The notes beneath the pieces are model-generated. The model saw nothing but the letters and a program-made list of their open reading frames with translations. It did not search any database and was not told where the DNA came from. Positions 1-7,260 of a stretch of DNA of 35,902 bases are shown in pieces. Location of the stretch: positions 1 through 35,902 of the forward strand of contig JAFYEA010000024.1 in assembly GCA_017544525.1 (NCBI GenBank). Reading direction: 5' to 3'. This stretch comes from Bacilli bacterium (GTDB taxonomy: Bacteria > Bacillota_I > Bacilli_A > RF39 > UBA660). Position 1 is the first letter of the stretch. Every line of letters begins with the position of its first letter. The position numbers were made by a program, and so were the translations under genes.

Positions 1-13
1 AATTTTAAATTTA

Positions 14-66
14 CGTGGACAAAATGTGGACAAATGGCAATTTTCGGTCAAATTTTGTGTGGACAA
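14..66. repeat. Three GTGGACAAA repeats downstream of secA
   Basis: GTGGACAAA occurs three times within 55 bases (from about 15, 26 and 59). Two copies extend to TGTGGACAA, whose complement TTGTCCACA differs by one base from the DnaA box TTATCCACA. ACAAAAT and ATTTTGT also form an inverted repeat across the block. No gene covers bases 1-93. The block could be a DnaA-box cluster, arm-type binding sites of a tyrosine integrase at the end of an element lying left of the window, or another operator. The sequence alone does not decide. Confidence 0.45.
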
Positions 67-93
67 AATCCTCGCAAACCCTTATATTTCCTA

Positions 94-2586
94 CTACTTA
101 CCACAGCATTGTTTGTATTTTTTCCCTGAGCCACATGGACAAGGATCATTTCTACCTATTTTCTTTTCTGCTTTCTTAGGTTTTGATTTAGTTCCTTCTT
201 CACTACTATTAGTTCTAATATTTTTAACTTCTTCTCTTTCAATATTTTGTCTAATTTCTGCATTTAATAAATAATTAGATATTTCAGCATTTATACTAGC
301 CATCATATTATCGAACATTTGAAATCCTTCTAAAGCATAAACTTGTAATGGATTAGTTTGAGCATAACCTCTTAATCCAACACCTTCTTTTAATGCTTCC
401 ATTTCATCTAATTGATTCATCCAATATTTATCTATTATTCTTAAAGAAATTGATTTTTCAAAATCATTTTGTATTTCTTCAGGAATATCTTTTAATTTTT
501 TATTATAATCATCAACTACAATATCATATATAAAATCAACTATTTCTTCATTAGATTTATTAGCAAAATCGTTCTTATTTAATTTTCTTCTCTTTAATAG
601 ATGTGCATTAAATTGTTCAATAATATTATCAATGTCATTATCAGTTAAATGTCCTTCAGGTTCTAAATGAGCATCAATTATGTTCTTAACAAATGTTTTA
701 AATGTCTCTAGTACTCTATCTCTAATGCTTTCTTTATCAAGTATTTCATTTCTTCTTTCATAAATAATTTCCCTTTGTTTGCTAATAACATTGTCATAAT
801 CAAGTAAAGCTTTTCTTCTATCAAAATTGAAACCTTCTACTTTCTTTTGAGATGATTCAATACTATTAGAAATCATTTTATTAGATATAGCTTGATCTTC
901 TGCAATTCCTAAATTTTGCATAATTGCTTTCATCTTATCAGAACCAAATTTAATCATTAAGTCATCTTCCATAGATACAAAGAATCTAGATGTACCAGGA
1001 TCTCCTTGTCTACCAGAACGACCTCTTAATTGATTATCAATTCTTCTTGAATCATGTCTTTCAGTACCAAGTACAAATAAACCTCCAAGTTCTTTAACGC
1101 CTTCACCTAATTTAATATCAGTACCACGACCAGCCATATTAGTTGCTATTGTAACAGCACCTTTTTTACCAGCACCCTCAATTATATGAGCTTCTCTTTC
1201 ATGATTCTTAGCATTTAATAATTCATGCTTAATTCCTGCTTTTGTTAACAATTGACTAACAACTTCACTTGTTTCTACTGATGCTACACCTACAAGTATA
1301 GGTCTACCAGTTGAATGTATTTCTTTAACAGTTCTAACTAATGCTTTATATTTACCATTTAATGATGAATAAATTAAATCAACTTGATCATCTCTAATTA
1401 CAGGTTTATTTGTTGGAATACATACAACATATGTATTATAGATATCTCTAAACTCTTCTTCTTCAGTCTTAGCAGTTCCCGTCATACCAGATAACTTATT
1501 GTACATTCTAAATAAATTTTGGAATGTAATAGTTGCCAATGTCTTAGTCTCTTCATTAATAGTAACATTTTCTTTAGCTTCAATAGCTTGATGTAATCCT
1601 TCACTAAATTGACGTCCATGCATTAAACGACCAGTAAATGTATCAACAATTATTACCTTATCATTTTCAACAACATAATCTACATCTTTCTTAAATCCAT
1701 AATTAGCTACACATGCTTTATCTAAATTATGGACCATAACACTGTTTTGAATATCATATAAATTATCTAGATTTAATAATTTTTCAGCATGTTTAACACC
1801 AGTTTCAGTCAAAGTAACTCTCTTAGTTTTTTCATCAACTACATAATCATCAATTGTTAATGCTTTAGCTACTCTATCTGCTTCCTTATAAACATTTGAA
1901 CTCTTGGCAATACCACCAGAAATAATTAAAGGTGTTCTAGCTTCATCAATTAAAATTGAATCAACTTCATCAATAATAGCAAAATTTAATCCTCTTTGAG
2001 TCCTATTTTCACTTCTTACAACCATATTATCTCTTAAGTAGTCAAATCCCACTTCATTATTAGTTGTATATGTTATATCACATGCATATGCTTCTTTCTT
2101 CTCATTTGAATCTTTATCTCTAGTATTAATACCAACACTTACACCTAATAAATCATATATAGGTCCCATCCATTCAGCATTACGAGCAGACAAATATTCA
2201 TTAGTAGTAATAACATGAACTCCAAGACCACTTAAAGCATTTAAATAAGCAGGTAATACAGTAGTTAATGTTTTACCTTCACCAGTTTTCATTTCAGCAA
2301 TATTACCTCTATGAATTGCTACTCCACCTATTAATTGAACTCTAAATGGTTTTTCTCCAATTCCTCTATAGCAAGCTTCTCTTGCTAATGCAAATGCTTC
2401 AACTAATATATCATCTAAAGTTTCACCTTTATCTAATCTTTCTTTAAATTCAGCAGTTTTAGCTTTAAACTCTACATCTTTTAATTTTTGCATTTGTTTA
2501 TCTAAAGCTTCTATTTCATCTACTATTTTATTAATTCTTTTTAATTCTTTTGTTTCATAATCAAATAAGTTTTTAAATAATCCCAT
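94..2586 (-). CDS. secA: Protein translocase ATPase SecA
   Basis: SecA is the ATPase motor that pushes unfolded preproteins through the SecYEG channel. The 830-residue length is normal for the short Gram-positive type. The Walker A motif (TGEGKT) is near residues 101-106 and the Walker B-type DEVD motif is at 206-209. The second helicase domain contains the ATNMAGRGTDIKLG and QLRGRSGRQGDPG motifs. The C-terminus ends in a zinc-binding SEC-C tail, with CPCGSGKKYKQCC carrying the Cys ligands. A GGAGG ribosome site precedes the ATG at 2586, and a TGTTATAAT extended -10 lies about 25 bases upstream. The gene follows hpf, a common order in Firmicutes. The prfB gene that often follows secA is not seen in the 93 bases available. 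Confidence 0.98.
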   Translation of the reverse strand: MGLFKNLFDYETKELKRINKIVDEIEALDKQMQKLKDVEFKAKTAEFKERLDKGETLDDILVEAFALAREACYRGIGEKPFRVQLIGGVAIHRGNIAEMKTGEGKTLTTVLPAYLNALSGLGVHVITTNEYLSARNAEWMGPIYDLLGVSVGINTRDKDSNEKKEAYACDITYTTNNEVGFDYLRDNMVVRSENRTQRGLNFAIIDEVDSILIDEARTPLIISGGIAKSSNVYKEADRVAKALTIDDYVVDEKTKRVTLTETGVKHAEKLLNLDNLYDIQNSVMVHNLDKACVANYGFKKDVDYVVENDKVIIVDTFTGRLMHGRQFSEGLHQAIEAKENVTINEETKTLATITFQNLFRMYNKLSGMTGTAKTEEEEFRDIYNTYVVCIPTNKPVIRDDQVDLIYSSLNGKYKALVRTVKEIHSTGRPILVGVASVETSEVVSQLLTKAGIKHELLNAKNHEREAHIIEGAGKKGAVTIATNMAGRGTDIKLGEGVKELGGLFVLGTERHDSRRIDNQLRGRSGRQGDPGTSRFFVSMEDDLMIKFGSDKMKAIMQNLGIAEDQAISNKMISNSIESSQKKVEGFNFDRRKALLDYDNVISKQREIIYERRNEILDKESIRDRVLETFKTFVKNIIDAHLEPEGHLTDNDIDNIIEQFNAHLLKRRKLNKNDFANKSNEEIVDFIYDIVVDDYNKKLKDIPEEIQNDFEKSISLRIIDKYWMNQLDEMEALKEGVGLRGYAQTNPLQVYALEGFQMFDNMMASINAEISNYLLNAEIRQNIEREEVKNIRTNSSEEGTKSKPKKAEKKIGRNDPCPCGSGKKYKQCCGK

Positions 2587-2608
2587 GCTAATATCCTCCG
2601 TAATAAAT

Positions 2609-2617
2609 ATTATAACA
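2609..2617 (-). promoter_or_regulatory. Extended -10 promoter of secA
   Basis: The minus strand reads TGTTATAAT, an extended -10 element (TGnTATAAT), just after the hpf terminator and upstream of the secA ribosome site. No good -35 is seen, which is tolerated with an extended -10. It suggests secA has its own promoter besides any read-through from hpf. Confidence 0.6.
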
Positions 2618-2642
2618 TAAAAACTATTAATAATATATAAAT

Positions 2643-2668
2643 AAAAAAAGTAGAAATGATTTCTACTT
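2643..2668 (-). terminator. Intrinsic terminator of hpf
   Basis: The near-perfect inverted repeat AAGTAGAAAT / ATTTCTACTT is followed on the minus strand by a run of seven T. The hpf stop codon lies in the first arm. Confidence 0.85.
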
Positions 2669-3191
2669 AATTTGCTTCAATGATTCCATAATCCCCATCT
2701 TTACGTTTATAAACTACATTTATTTTGTCAGTTTCGACATTCTTAAATACAAAGAATGAATGCCCTAATAATTCCATTTGAGTAATTGCTTCTTCTTCAT
2801 CAATAGGCTTTAAGAAAACTTCTTTTCTTCTTACTATTGTTTGTTCTTCATCCTCAAATAATTCTTCTATTTCTGGAAGATATTCTTCACGATTAAATCT
2901 TTTATTTGAAATCTTTGATTTATACTTCTTAAATTGCCTTTCTAACTTATCAACAACCAAATCAATTGCTGAATAAAGATCTGCGTTTGTTTCTTCAGCT
3001 CTTATATTATATTTTCCACTCCATATAGTTACTTCTACTTTTTGATCCTTTCCTTTAGCTGAAATAAGAGCTTTTGCTTCAACTTCATCATTATCATCTA
3101 AATACTTTTCAAGTTTAGATACTTTAGTCCTTATGTAATCATCAATAGCATCAGTAACTTCTATTTTGTTACCACGAATATTATATTTCAT
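2667..3191 (-). CDS. hpf: Ribosome hibernation promoting factor, long form
   Basis: The protein binds the 30S decoding region and dimerises 70S ribosomes into inactive 100S particles in slow growth. Its 174 residues have the long-form architecture. An N-terminal S30AE (YfiA) domain covers about 1-100, beginning MKYNIRGNKIEVTDAI. After a charged linker comes the S30AE C-terminal dimerisation domain from about 120 to the end, with the FLKPIDEEEAITQMELLGH and FFVF motifs. A GGAGG site precedes the ATG. It lies directly upstream of secA, as in many Bacilli, but a terminator separates the two. Confidence 0.97.
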   Translation of the reverse strand: MKYNIRGNKIEVTDAIDDYIRTKVSKLEKYLDDNDEVEAKALISAKGKDQKVEVTIWSGKYNIRAEETNADLYSAIDLVVDKLERQFKKYKSKISNKRFNREEYLPEIEELFEDEEQTIVRRKEVFLKPIDEEEAITQMELLGHSFFVFKNVETDKINVVYKRKDGDYGIIEAN

Positions 3192-3269
3192 AATAGTTCC
3201 TCCTAATTAAATTTTACCATATAATAAACTTTTATACTATAATTTCATAAAAACTAAACAAAAGATTTA

Positions 3270-3300
3270 CAAAATAAAAATACACAAACTTCGTGTATTT
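3270..3300 (-). terminator. Intrinsic terminator of the cold-shock gene
   Basis: The minus strand folds as AAATACAC / GTGTATTT around a 7-base loop, followed by a T-rich stretch. The stop codon of the cold-shock gene overlaps the first arm. Confidence 0.75.
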
Positions 3301-3523
3301 AATTTAAAGTAACTTCTGTACATTGCTTTACATTAATCGCTTGAGCACCTTTAGCAGTCTCAATTAATGTGAAATCAACTAATTCGCCTTCTTTTAAAGA
3401 CTTATACCCTTTTTGATCAATAGATGAATAATGAACAAATACATCTTCATTAACTAAGCCTTCATATTCAATGAATCCATAACCTTTATCGTTATTGAAC
3501 CACTTCACGCGACCTCTACTCAT
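3299..3523 (-). CDS. Cold-shock domain protein (CspA family)
   Basis: This is a single-stranded nucleic-acid binding chaperone of the five-strand OB-fold type, thought to melt mRNA structure. Its 74 residues include both RNA-binding motifs: RNP1 as KGYGFI (about 13-18) and RNP2 as DVFVH (about 28-32), after the typical VKWFN start. The C-terminus is slightly longer than the usual 66-67 residues. An AAGGTG ribosome site precedes the ATG. It is transcribed alone and diverges from the agrBD unit, so the two promoters share the 3524-3761 gap. Confidence 0.95.
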   Translation of the reverse strand: MSRGRVKWFNNDKGYGFIEYEGLVNEDVFVHYSSIDQKGYKSLKEGELVDFTLIETAKGAQAINVKQCTEVTLN

Positions 3524-3546
3524 TTAACACCTTCCCTTCTTATTTT

Positions 3547-3575
3547 ATATTAGTACATCTACATTTGACGTACAA
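3547..3575 (-). promoter_or_regulatory. Promoter of the cold-shock gene
   Basis: On the minus strand a TTGTAC -35 and a TAATAT -10 are separated by 17 bases, directly upstream of the cold-shock gene. Confidence 0.55.
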
Positions 3576-3613
3576 TAAAAAGAATACTCTAAATATCGAC
3601 ATATTATTTGGTT

Positions 3614-3679
3614 TTGTCATTAAACTCATAAATCTTGTCATAAAGTTACATTTTCAAAATAAGAAGTTCAAAATAATAC
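3614..3679 (+). promoter_or_regulatory. Candidate AgrA (LytTR) direct repeat and agrBD promoter
   Basis: The heptamer TTGTCAT occurs at 3614-3620 and again at 3635-3641, followed by TAAA and AAAG. The 21-base period is two helical turns. It equals the geometry of LytTR-family sites such as those of S. aureus AgrA (9-base repeats with 12-base gaps). A weak -35 (TTTTCA, 3651-3656) lies just downstream. A -10 (TAATAC, 3674-3679) follows after 17 bases, as expected for an activator-dependent promoter. No convincing gene lies in the 3524-3761 interval. Confidence 0.55.
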
Positions 3680-3761
3680 TATTAATGCATCTAATAATTC
3701 ATTTAATAACAATAATAATTATAATTAATAATATTAATATATTATTCAAATAGTGGTAAAT

Positions 3762-4382
3762 ATGAAAAATAAAGTATTAGATTTTTTTATTAATACTATT
3801 AAAAAATATTACAAGTATGATGATACAAAACTACTAGAAATACGTTATGGTTTAGAATCATTATATTTATCAATATTAAAATTTATAATCATATTTATTA
3901 TTTCATTTTTTATCAACACAACAAAAGAATTATGTTTATTCTTTTTAACATATGGAATACTTAGAGCTTTTGCTTTTGGAGTACATGCCAAAAAAAGCAT
4001 TCATTGTTGGATTATTTCAATTCTATCATTTGGTTTAATTCCATATTTAATAAAAGTATACAATATTAATTTTTATATTATTATGGCTACATCAATAATT
4101 TGTTTATTACTAATAATTATATATTCCCCTGCTGACACAGAAAAAAGACCATTAATAAATAAAAAGAAAAGATTAATATTTAAAATACTATCTATTATAG
4201 TTACAGCAACATATATTATCTTAATAATTATAATGAAAGACTATTATAAAAATATATTATTCTATTCTATATTACTTGAAACTATATTTATTCTTCCTAT
4301 TACCTATAAATTATTAGGTGTCAAATATAACAATTATAAGAGGTATAAAGGAAGGAGGAATAAAAATGAAATTATTAGCTAA
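3762..4382 (+). CDS. agrB: AgrB-type pheromone peptide protease/exporter
   Basis: AgrB is a membrane cysteine endopeptidase. It trims the C-terminal tail of the AgrD precursor and closes the thiolactone ring. The 206-residue protein has about five hydrophobic segments. The catalytic pair is visible as GVHAKKSIHC, with His75 and Cys82 seven residues apart, the same spacing as His77/Cys84 in S. aureus. An in-frame GTG nine bases upstream is possible, but the ATG at 3762 is preferred. The last 17 bases overlap agrD, implying coupled translation. The C-terminus is strongly basic (YKRYKGRRNKN). Confidence 0.9.
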   Translation: MKNKVLDFFINTIKKYYKYDDTKLLEIRYGLESLYLSILKFIIIFIISFFINTTKELCLFFLTYGILRAFAFGVHAKKSIHCWIISILSFGLIPYLIKVYNINFYIIMATSIICLLLIIIYSPADTEKRPLINKKKRLIFKILSIIVTATYIILIIIMKDYYKNILFYSILLETIFILPITYKLLGVKYNNYKRYKGRRNKNEIIS

Positions 4383-4482
4383 AGCTGCTGCTATACTAGG
4401 TGCTTTTGTTGCTGCTACATCTACTATGGGATGCTTTATATTCATATTAGATGAACCAGAAATGCCAGAATCACTATTATAG
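4366..4482 (+). CDS. agrD: AgrD autoinducing peptide precursor
   Basis: This 38-residue gene starts inside the end of agrB after a strong AAGGAGG site. The predicted peptide has the three AgrD parts. First is an amphipathic or hydrophobic N-terminal helix (about 1-19, two Lys and many Ala/Leu). Second is the signal core around Cys23 (GCFIFI). Third is an acidic, Pro-containing tail (LDEPEMPESLL) like the DE-E-P tails of staphylococcal AgrD. The core CFIFI resembles the CFMFV ring of Listeria, so the expected product is a five-residue thiolactone. If the cut falls after Leu28 the ring would have six residues. Confidence 0.9.
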   Translation: MKLLAKAAAILGAFVAATSTMGCFIFILDEPEMPESLL

Positions 4483-4488
4483 TATTAA

Positions 4489-4520
4489 AAAGTGAACTAA
4501 CAATACATTTAGTTCACTTT
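4489..4520. terminator. Bidirectional terminator between agrD and agrC
   Basis: A perfect 12-base inverted repeat, AAAGTGAACTAA / TTAGTTCACTTT, with an 8-base loop has T-rich stretches on both strands. It ends agrBD on plus and agrCA on minus; the agrC stop codon lies in one arm. Confidence 0.85.
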
Positions 4521-5794
4521 ATTTTTACTTTGATAATAGAAGTAAATATCATATTATTAAAACTTTGGATCAAACTTATACAATTATTATTATTAATAAT
4601 CTTATTTAATATATATAATCCAAGTCCTCTTCCCTTGCCTTTAGTAGAATAATTCTTATTCTTTATTTTACTAATATCAACTGCATCATTGCATGAATTA
4701 TCAACAATTATAGTATATTCATTTTTATTATTAAAAACTTCTATTCCTATAAACTTATCTTTACTCTTTATAGCAGCTTCAATAGCGTTATCTAAAATAA
4801 TACCTAATATTTTACATAAAGATACATAATCTTTTCTGTTAATCTTCTTAGAAATATCTATTATTCTTTTAGATATATTAACATTTAAATTAATATCATC
4901 CATATTATTCAATTTATAATAAACTATTCCTTTTAATCCTGTTGGTAATTTATAAATGTTTTTTATGCTTCTACTCTTATCATATTCTTTTATTAAATCA
5001 TTTAATATTTTCTCATATTCAATTGAATTTTTATCTTCAATTGTTTTTAACATCAATAGATTATTTAACATCTCATGTCTATTAATTCTATCTTTATCTA
5101 TTGTTTCCTCATATTTAGTCATAAAACTAAGAATAGATTCTGTCTTTTCAATCTCTTTTTCCACCCTTAAATAATTATAAATAGCAAAAATTATTAACAA
5201 TATTAAACATACAATTATCACTATATTTAAGTAATATAATTTTGAGCTAACAGTAATTATATATCTAAAATCAGTTAAAATAATAATTACTAAACAAGTT
5301 ATAAAAACTATTAATATAATTTTCTTATTGATTTTTCCCTCTATTTTTCTAAATATCTTTATAATACTATTAATGCAAAAAGTTATATAAACAAGTATTA
5401 AATTAACAAAAGAAAAAGCACTTTTAATTAATAAATTTGTATCAAATATAGTAAGATTTATTCCAGCAACACTAAGAATAATAGATAGTATTATTTCATA
5501 TATCATCCCAACTATAAAAATAACTAATGTATAGAATAATATTTTTGATATACTGTCCCTATATATTATAAATGTACAAATAAATAATAAAGCAAAATTA
5601 ATAAATGCTCTATTTAATGCTGTAGAAAAATATATATTTATTGTTATTATTATCCCATATATAACAAATATAAGTAAATTTTTAAAACTAATAATTTTAT
5701 TGTTATTATTACTTAATTTTTTATATGATAATAATTCAAGAATCACTGTTATGCTAGAACCAACAATGCTAATAATATAATCAGTCAATGTCAT
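4514..5794 (-). CDS. agrC: AgrC-type sensor histidine kinase
   Basis: This is the membrane receptor for the AgrD-derived peptide and the phosphodonor of AgrA. The 426-residue protein has an N-terminal sensor of about six to seven hydrophobic segments (1-210). A DHp-like helix follows with RHEMLNNLLML, where the His near 240 is the likely phosphorylation site. The C-terminal ATPase domain carries an N box (DNAIEAAIKS) and a G box (KGRGLGLYIL), the HPK10 layout. The ribosome site (AAGGAG) lies within the end of agrA and the two genes overlap by 14 bases. The gene converges on agrBD, unlike the single agrBDCA operon of staphylococci. It ends with TGA, evidence for the standard code. Confidence 0.92.
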   Translation of the reverse strand: MTLTDYIISIVGSSITVILELLSYKKLSNNNNKIISFKNLLIFVIYGIIITINIYFSTALNRAFINFALLFICTFIIYRDSISKILFYTLVIFIVGMIYEIILSIILSVAGINLTIFDTNLLIKSAFSFVNLILVYITFCINSIIKIFRKIEGKINKKIILIVFITCLVIIILTDFRYIITVSSKLYYLNIVIIVCLILLIIFAIYNYLRVEKEIEKTESILSFMTKYEETIDKDRINRHEMLNNLLMLKTIEDKNSIEYEKILNDLIKEYDKSRSIKNIYKLPTGLKGIVYYKLNNMDDINLNVNISKRIIDISKKINRKDYVSLCKILGIILDNAIEAAIKSKDKFIGIEVFNNKNEYTIIVDNSCNDAVDISKIKNKNYSTKGKGRGLGLYILNKIINNNNCISLIQSFNNMIFTSIIKVKIK

Positions 5795-6497
5795 AAAGAA
5801 CTAACTCCTTCTTGTGATTCTTAGATACTAAATACTCGTTAATACCATCTTTAAATGTAACAGTTAAATCATTCCAATTAATATTATCAACATTCTTACA
5901 ATTAATTATTATTCCTTTAGAAGATAATTTAAAATAATTAGGAAATAATTTCTTAATCTCACAAATAGATATATTTTGATAATATTCTTTATCTTTAGTA
6001 ACTATTTTAGTTTGTCTTCCATCTCTTTGTACATAATCTATACTATTAAAATTTATACTATAATCGACACCTTTATAAGTATATTTATAATACTTTTCTT
6101 TATTTAACATTTTAATACATATATCAATATTCTCAGATAAATTCTTTTCAATACACTCACATTTACCAATAAAATCTAAAACTTGTAATCTTTGTTTATA
6201 TACTTCATAGTATAAAGAAGTATGGGCAGTAATAATAATTATAGGACTAATCCAATTATTGCATTCATATCTAATATATCTAGCAATATCTATTCCGTCC
6301 CCACTAGGTAATTCTAAATCTAGCACATAAACTGTATCAGATTCATTATTATTGATATAACTAATTAACTTATTATTGTAATCATCAAATTCAGATATAT
6401 TAAAATCAATCTTGTTACTCATCATCTTACTAAATATTATTTTATTTAGTTTTTTCCTTTGCATACTATTGTCATCAACAATTACAAAGTTAATCAT
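5781..6497 (-). CDS. agrA: AgrA-type LytTR response regulator
   Basis: This cytoplasmic response regulator is expected to be phosphorylated by the adjacent AgrC and to activate agrBD. The receiver domain (about 1-125) begins NFVIVDDNSMQRKKL, with the acidic pair at 8-9 and the phosphoacceptor Asp60 in YVLDLELPSGDG. The LytTR DNA-binding domain (about 140-238) includes SIDYVQRDGRQTKI and YFKLSSKGIIINCKNV. The ATG at 6497 is chosen over a GTG at 6512 because the GAGGG ribosome site lies between them. It gives 238 residues, the normal AgrA length. Confidence 0.92.
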   Translation of the reverse strand: MINFVIVDDNSMQRKKLNKIIFSKMMSNKIDFNISEFDDYNNKLISYINNNESDTVYVLDLELPSGDGIDIARYIRYECNNWISPIIIITAHTSLYYEVYKQRLQVLDFIGKCECIEKNLSENIDICIKMLNKEKYYKYTYKGVDYSINFNSIDYVQRDGRQTKIVTKDKEYYQNISICEIKKLFPNYFKLSSKGIIINCKNVDNINWNDLTVTFKDGINEYLVSKNHKKELVLYDID

Positions 6498-6530
6498 AAA
6501 CCATTCCCTCACTTTAACGTACTAGATAAT

Positions 6531-6558
6531 ATTATCATAATTAAATTATGTTTTTCAA
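6531..6558 (-). promoter_or_regulatory. Promoter of agrCA
   Basis: On the minus strand TTGAAA (6558-6553) and GATAAT (6536-6531) are separated by 16 bases, about 35 bases upstream of the agrA start. No TTGTCAT repeat is seen here, suggesting agrCA is not itself controlled by AgrA. Confidence 0.6.
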
Positions 6559-6584
6559 CAAAAAAAGCAATATTTAATTGCTTT
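6558..6584 (-). terminator. Intrinsic terminator after spoIIQ
   Basis: The minus strand forms AAGCAAT / ATTGCTT with a 5-base loop followed by a run of T. It overlaps the spoIIQ stop and abuts the agrCA promoter. Confidence 0.8.
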
Positions 6585-7218
6585 ATTCTAGTTCACTAAC
6601 ACTTAGAGTATATAAAGATTCAGGATCTATTAATTTATCTTTAAAATACACTTCTAAATGCAACATAAATTCATTAGTATTTCCATATTTTGCTTTATCA
6701 CTCACAGCCAATATTTCACCTTGAGATAATTTATAACCAGTATTAACAAGAACATCTTTAATATTAGAATACTTTATCACTAAATTATCATTATATTTAA
6801 CAGTAACAATTTTTCCATAAATTTCATTTTCTTCAACATTAATTACTTCTCCATCAAGAATAGAAACAACATCAAATAACTCATCACTTACATAATCAAC
6901 TCCCTTATTTTGAAAATAAGTATCTTTATACATTATCAATGATGATTCTTGCTTTTTAGAGTCTCCTTCATAATTATAAAAAGGTCTACCAATTTTTACA
7001 TCATCAGATATATATGGTTTTATAATCATATTACTTTCAGTTTTAACAACAGGTAAAATATCACTTTTTTCAAAAACATTGTCAATAACATGTTTAAAGT
7101 CTTCGCTATCTGTCAAATAACTTTTAATGCCACCAACAATTAATGTCACACATAAAACCATTACAATAACTGTACATATATATATTGTAGGAATAAATAA
7201 CTTACCATATTTTTTCAT
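6583..7218 (-). CDS. spoIIQ: SpoIIQ-like M23-fold protein with degenerate active site
   Basis: SpoIIQ is made in the forespore and zips it to the mother cell during engulfment, as part of the SpoIIQ-SpoIIIAH channel. The 211-residue protein has one N-terminal membrane segment (about 8-30) and a C-terminal LytM/M23 domain (about 95-205). The zinc ligands are partly lost: the first His of H-x3-D is Asn104 (NKGVDY), and the HxH pair is reduced to MLH with only His187. Loss of catalytic residues is also known in B. subtilis SpoIIQ, so a structural role is likely. It follows spoIID with a 42-base gap, as in many spore formers. A generic M23 envelope protein is the alternative. Confidence 0.8.
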   Translation of the reverse strand: MKKYGKLFIPTIYICTVIVMVLCVTLIVGGIKSYLTDSEDFKHVIDNVFEKSDILPVVKTESNMIIKPYISDDVKIGRPFYNYEGDSKKQESSLIMYKDTYFQNKGVDYVSDELFDVVSILDGEVINVEENEIYGKIVTVKYNDNLVIKYSNIKDVLVNTGYKLSQGEILAVSDKAKYGNTNEFMLHLEVYFKDKLIDPESLYTLSVSELE

Positions 7219-7221
7219 ATA

Positions 7222-7246
7222 TTCACTCTCCTAATTATAGAGTGAA
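7222..7246 (-). promoter_or_regulatory. Hairpin enclosing the spoIIQ ribosome site
   Basis: The minus strand reads TTCACTCT, a 9-base loop, then AGAGTGAA, ending three bases before the spoIIQ ATG. The AGGAG ribosome site is split between loop and stem, so the 8-bp hairpin would hinder initiation unless opened. Confidence 0.5.
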
Positions 7247-7260
7247 CATTTTTTTATTAT

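Noticed and set aside
26..274. An 82-residue plus-strand frame at the left edge
   Set aside because: It mostly runs antisense to the well-supported secA C-terminus and has no ribosome site.
3565..3753. A 62-residue hydrophobic open frame upstream of agrB
   Set aside because: It lacks a ribosome site, lies over the candidate AgrA repeats and promoter, and is what AT-rich spacer produces by chance. The short gene that belongs to the system is agrD at 4366-4482.
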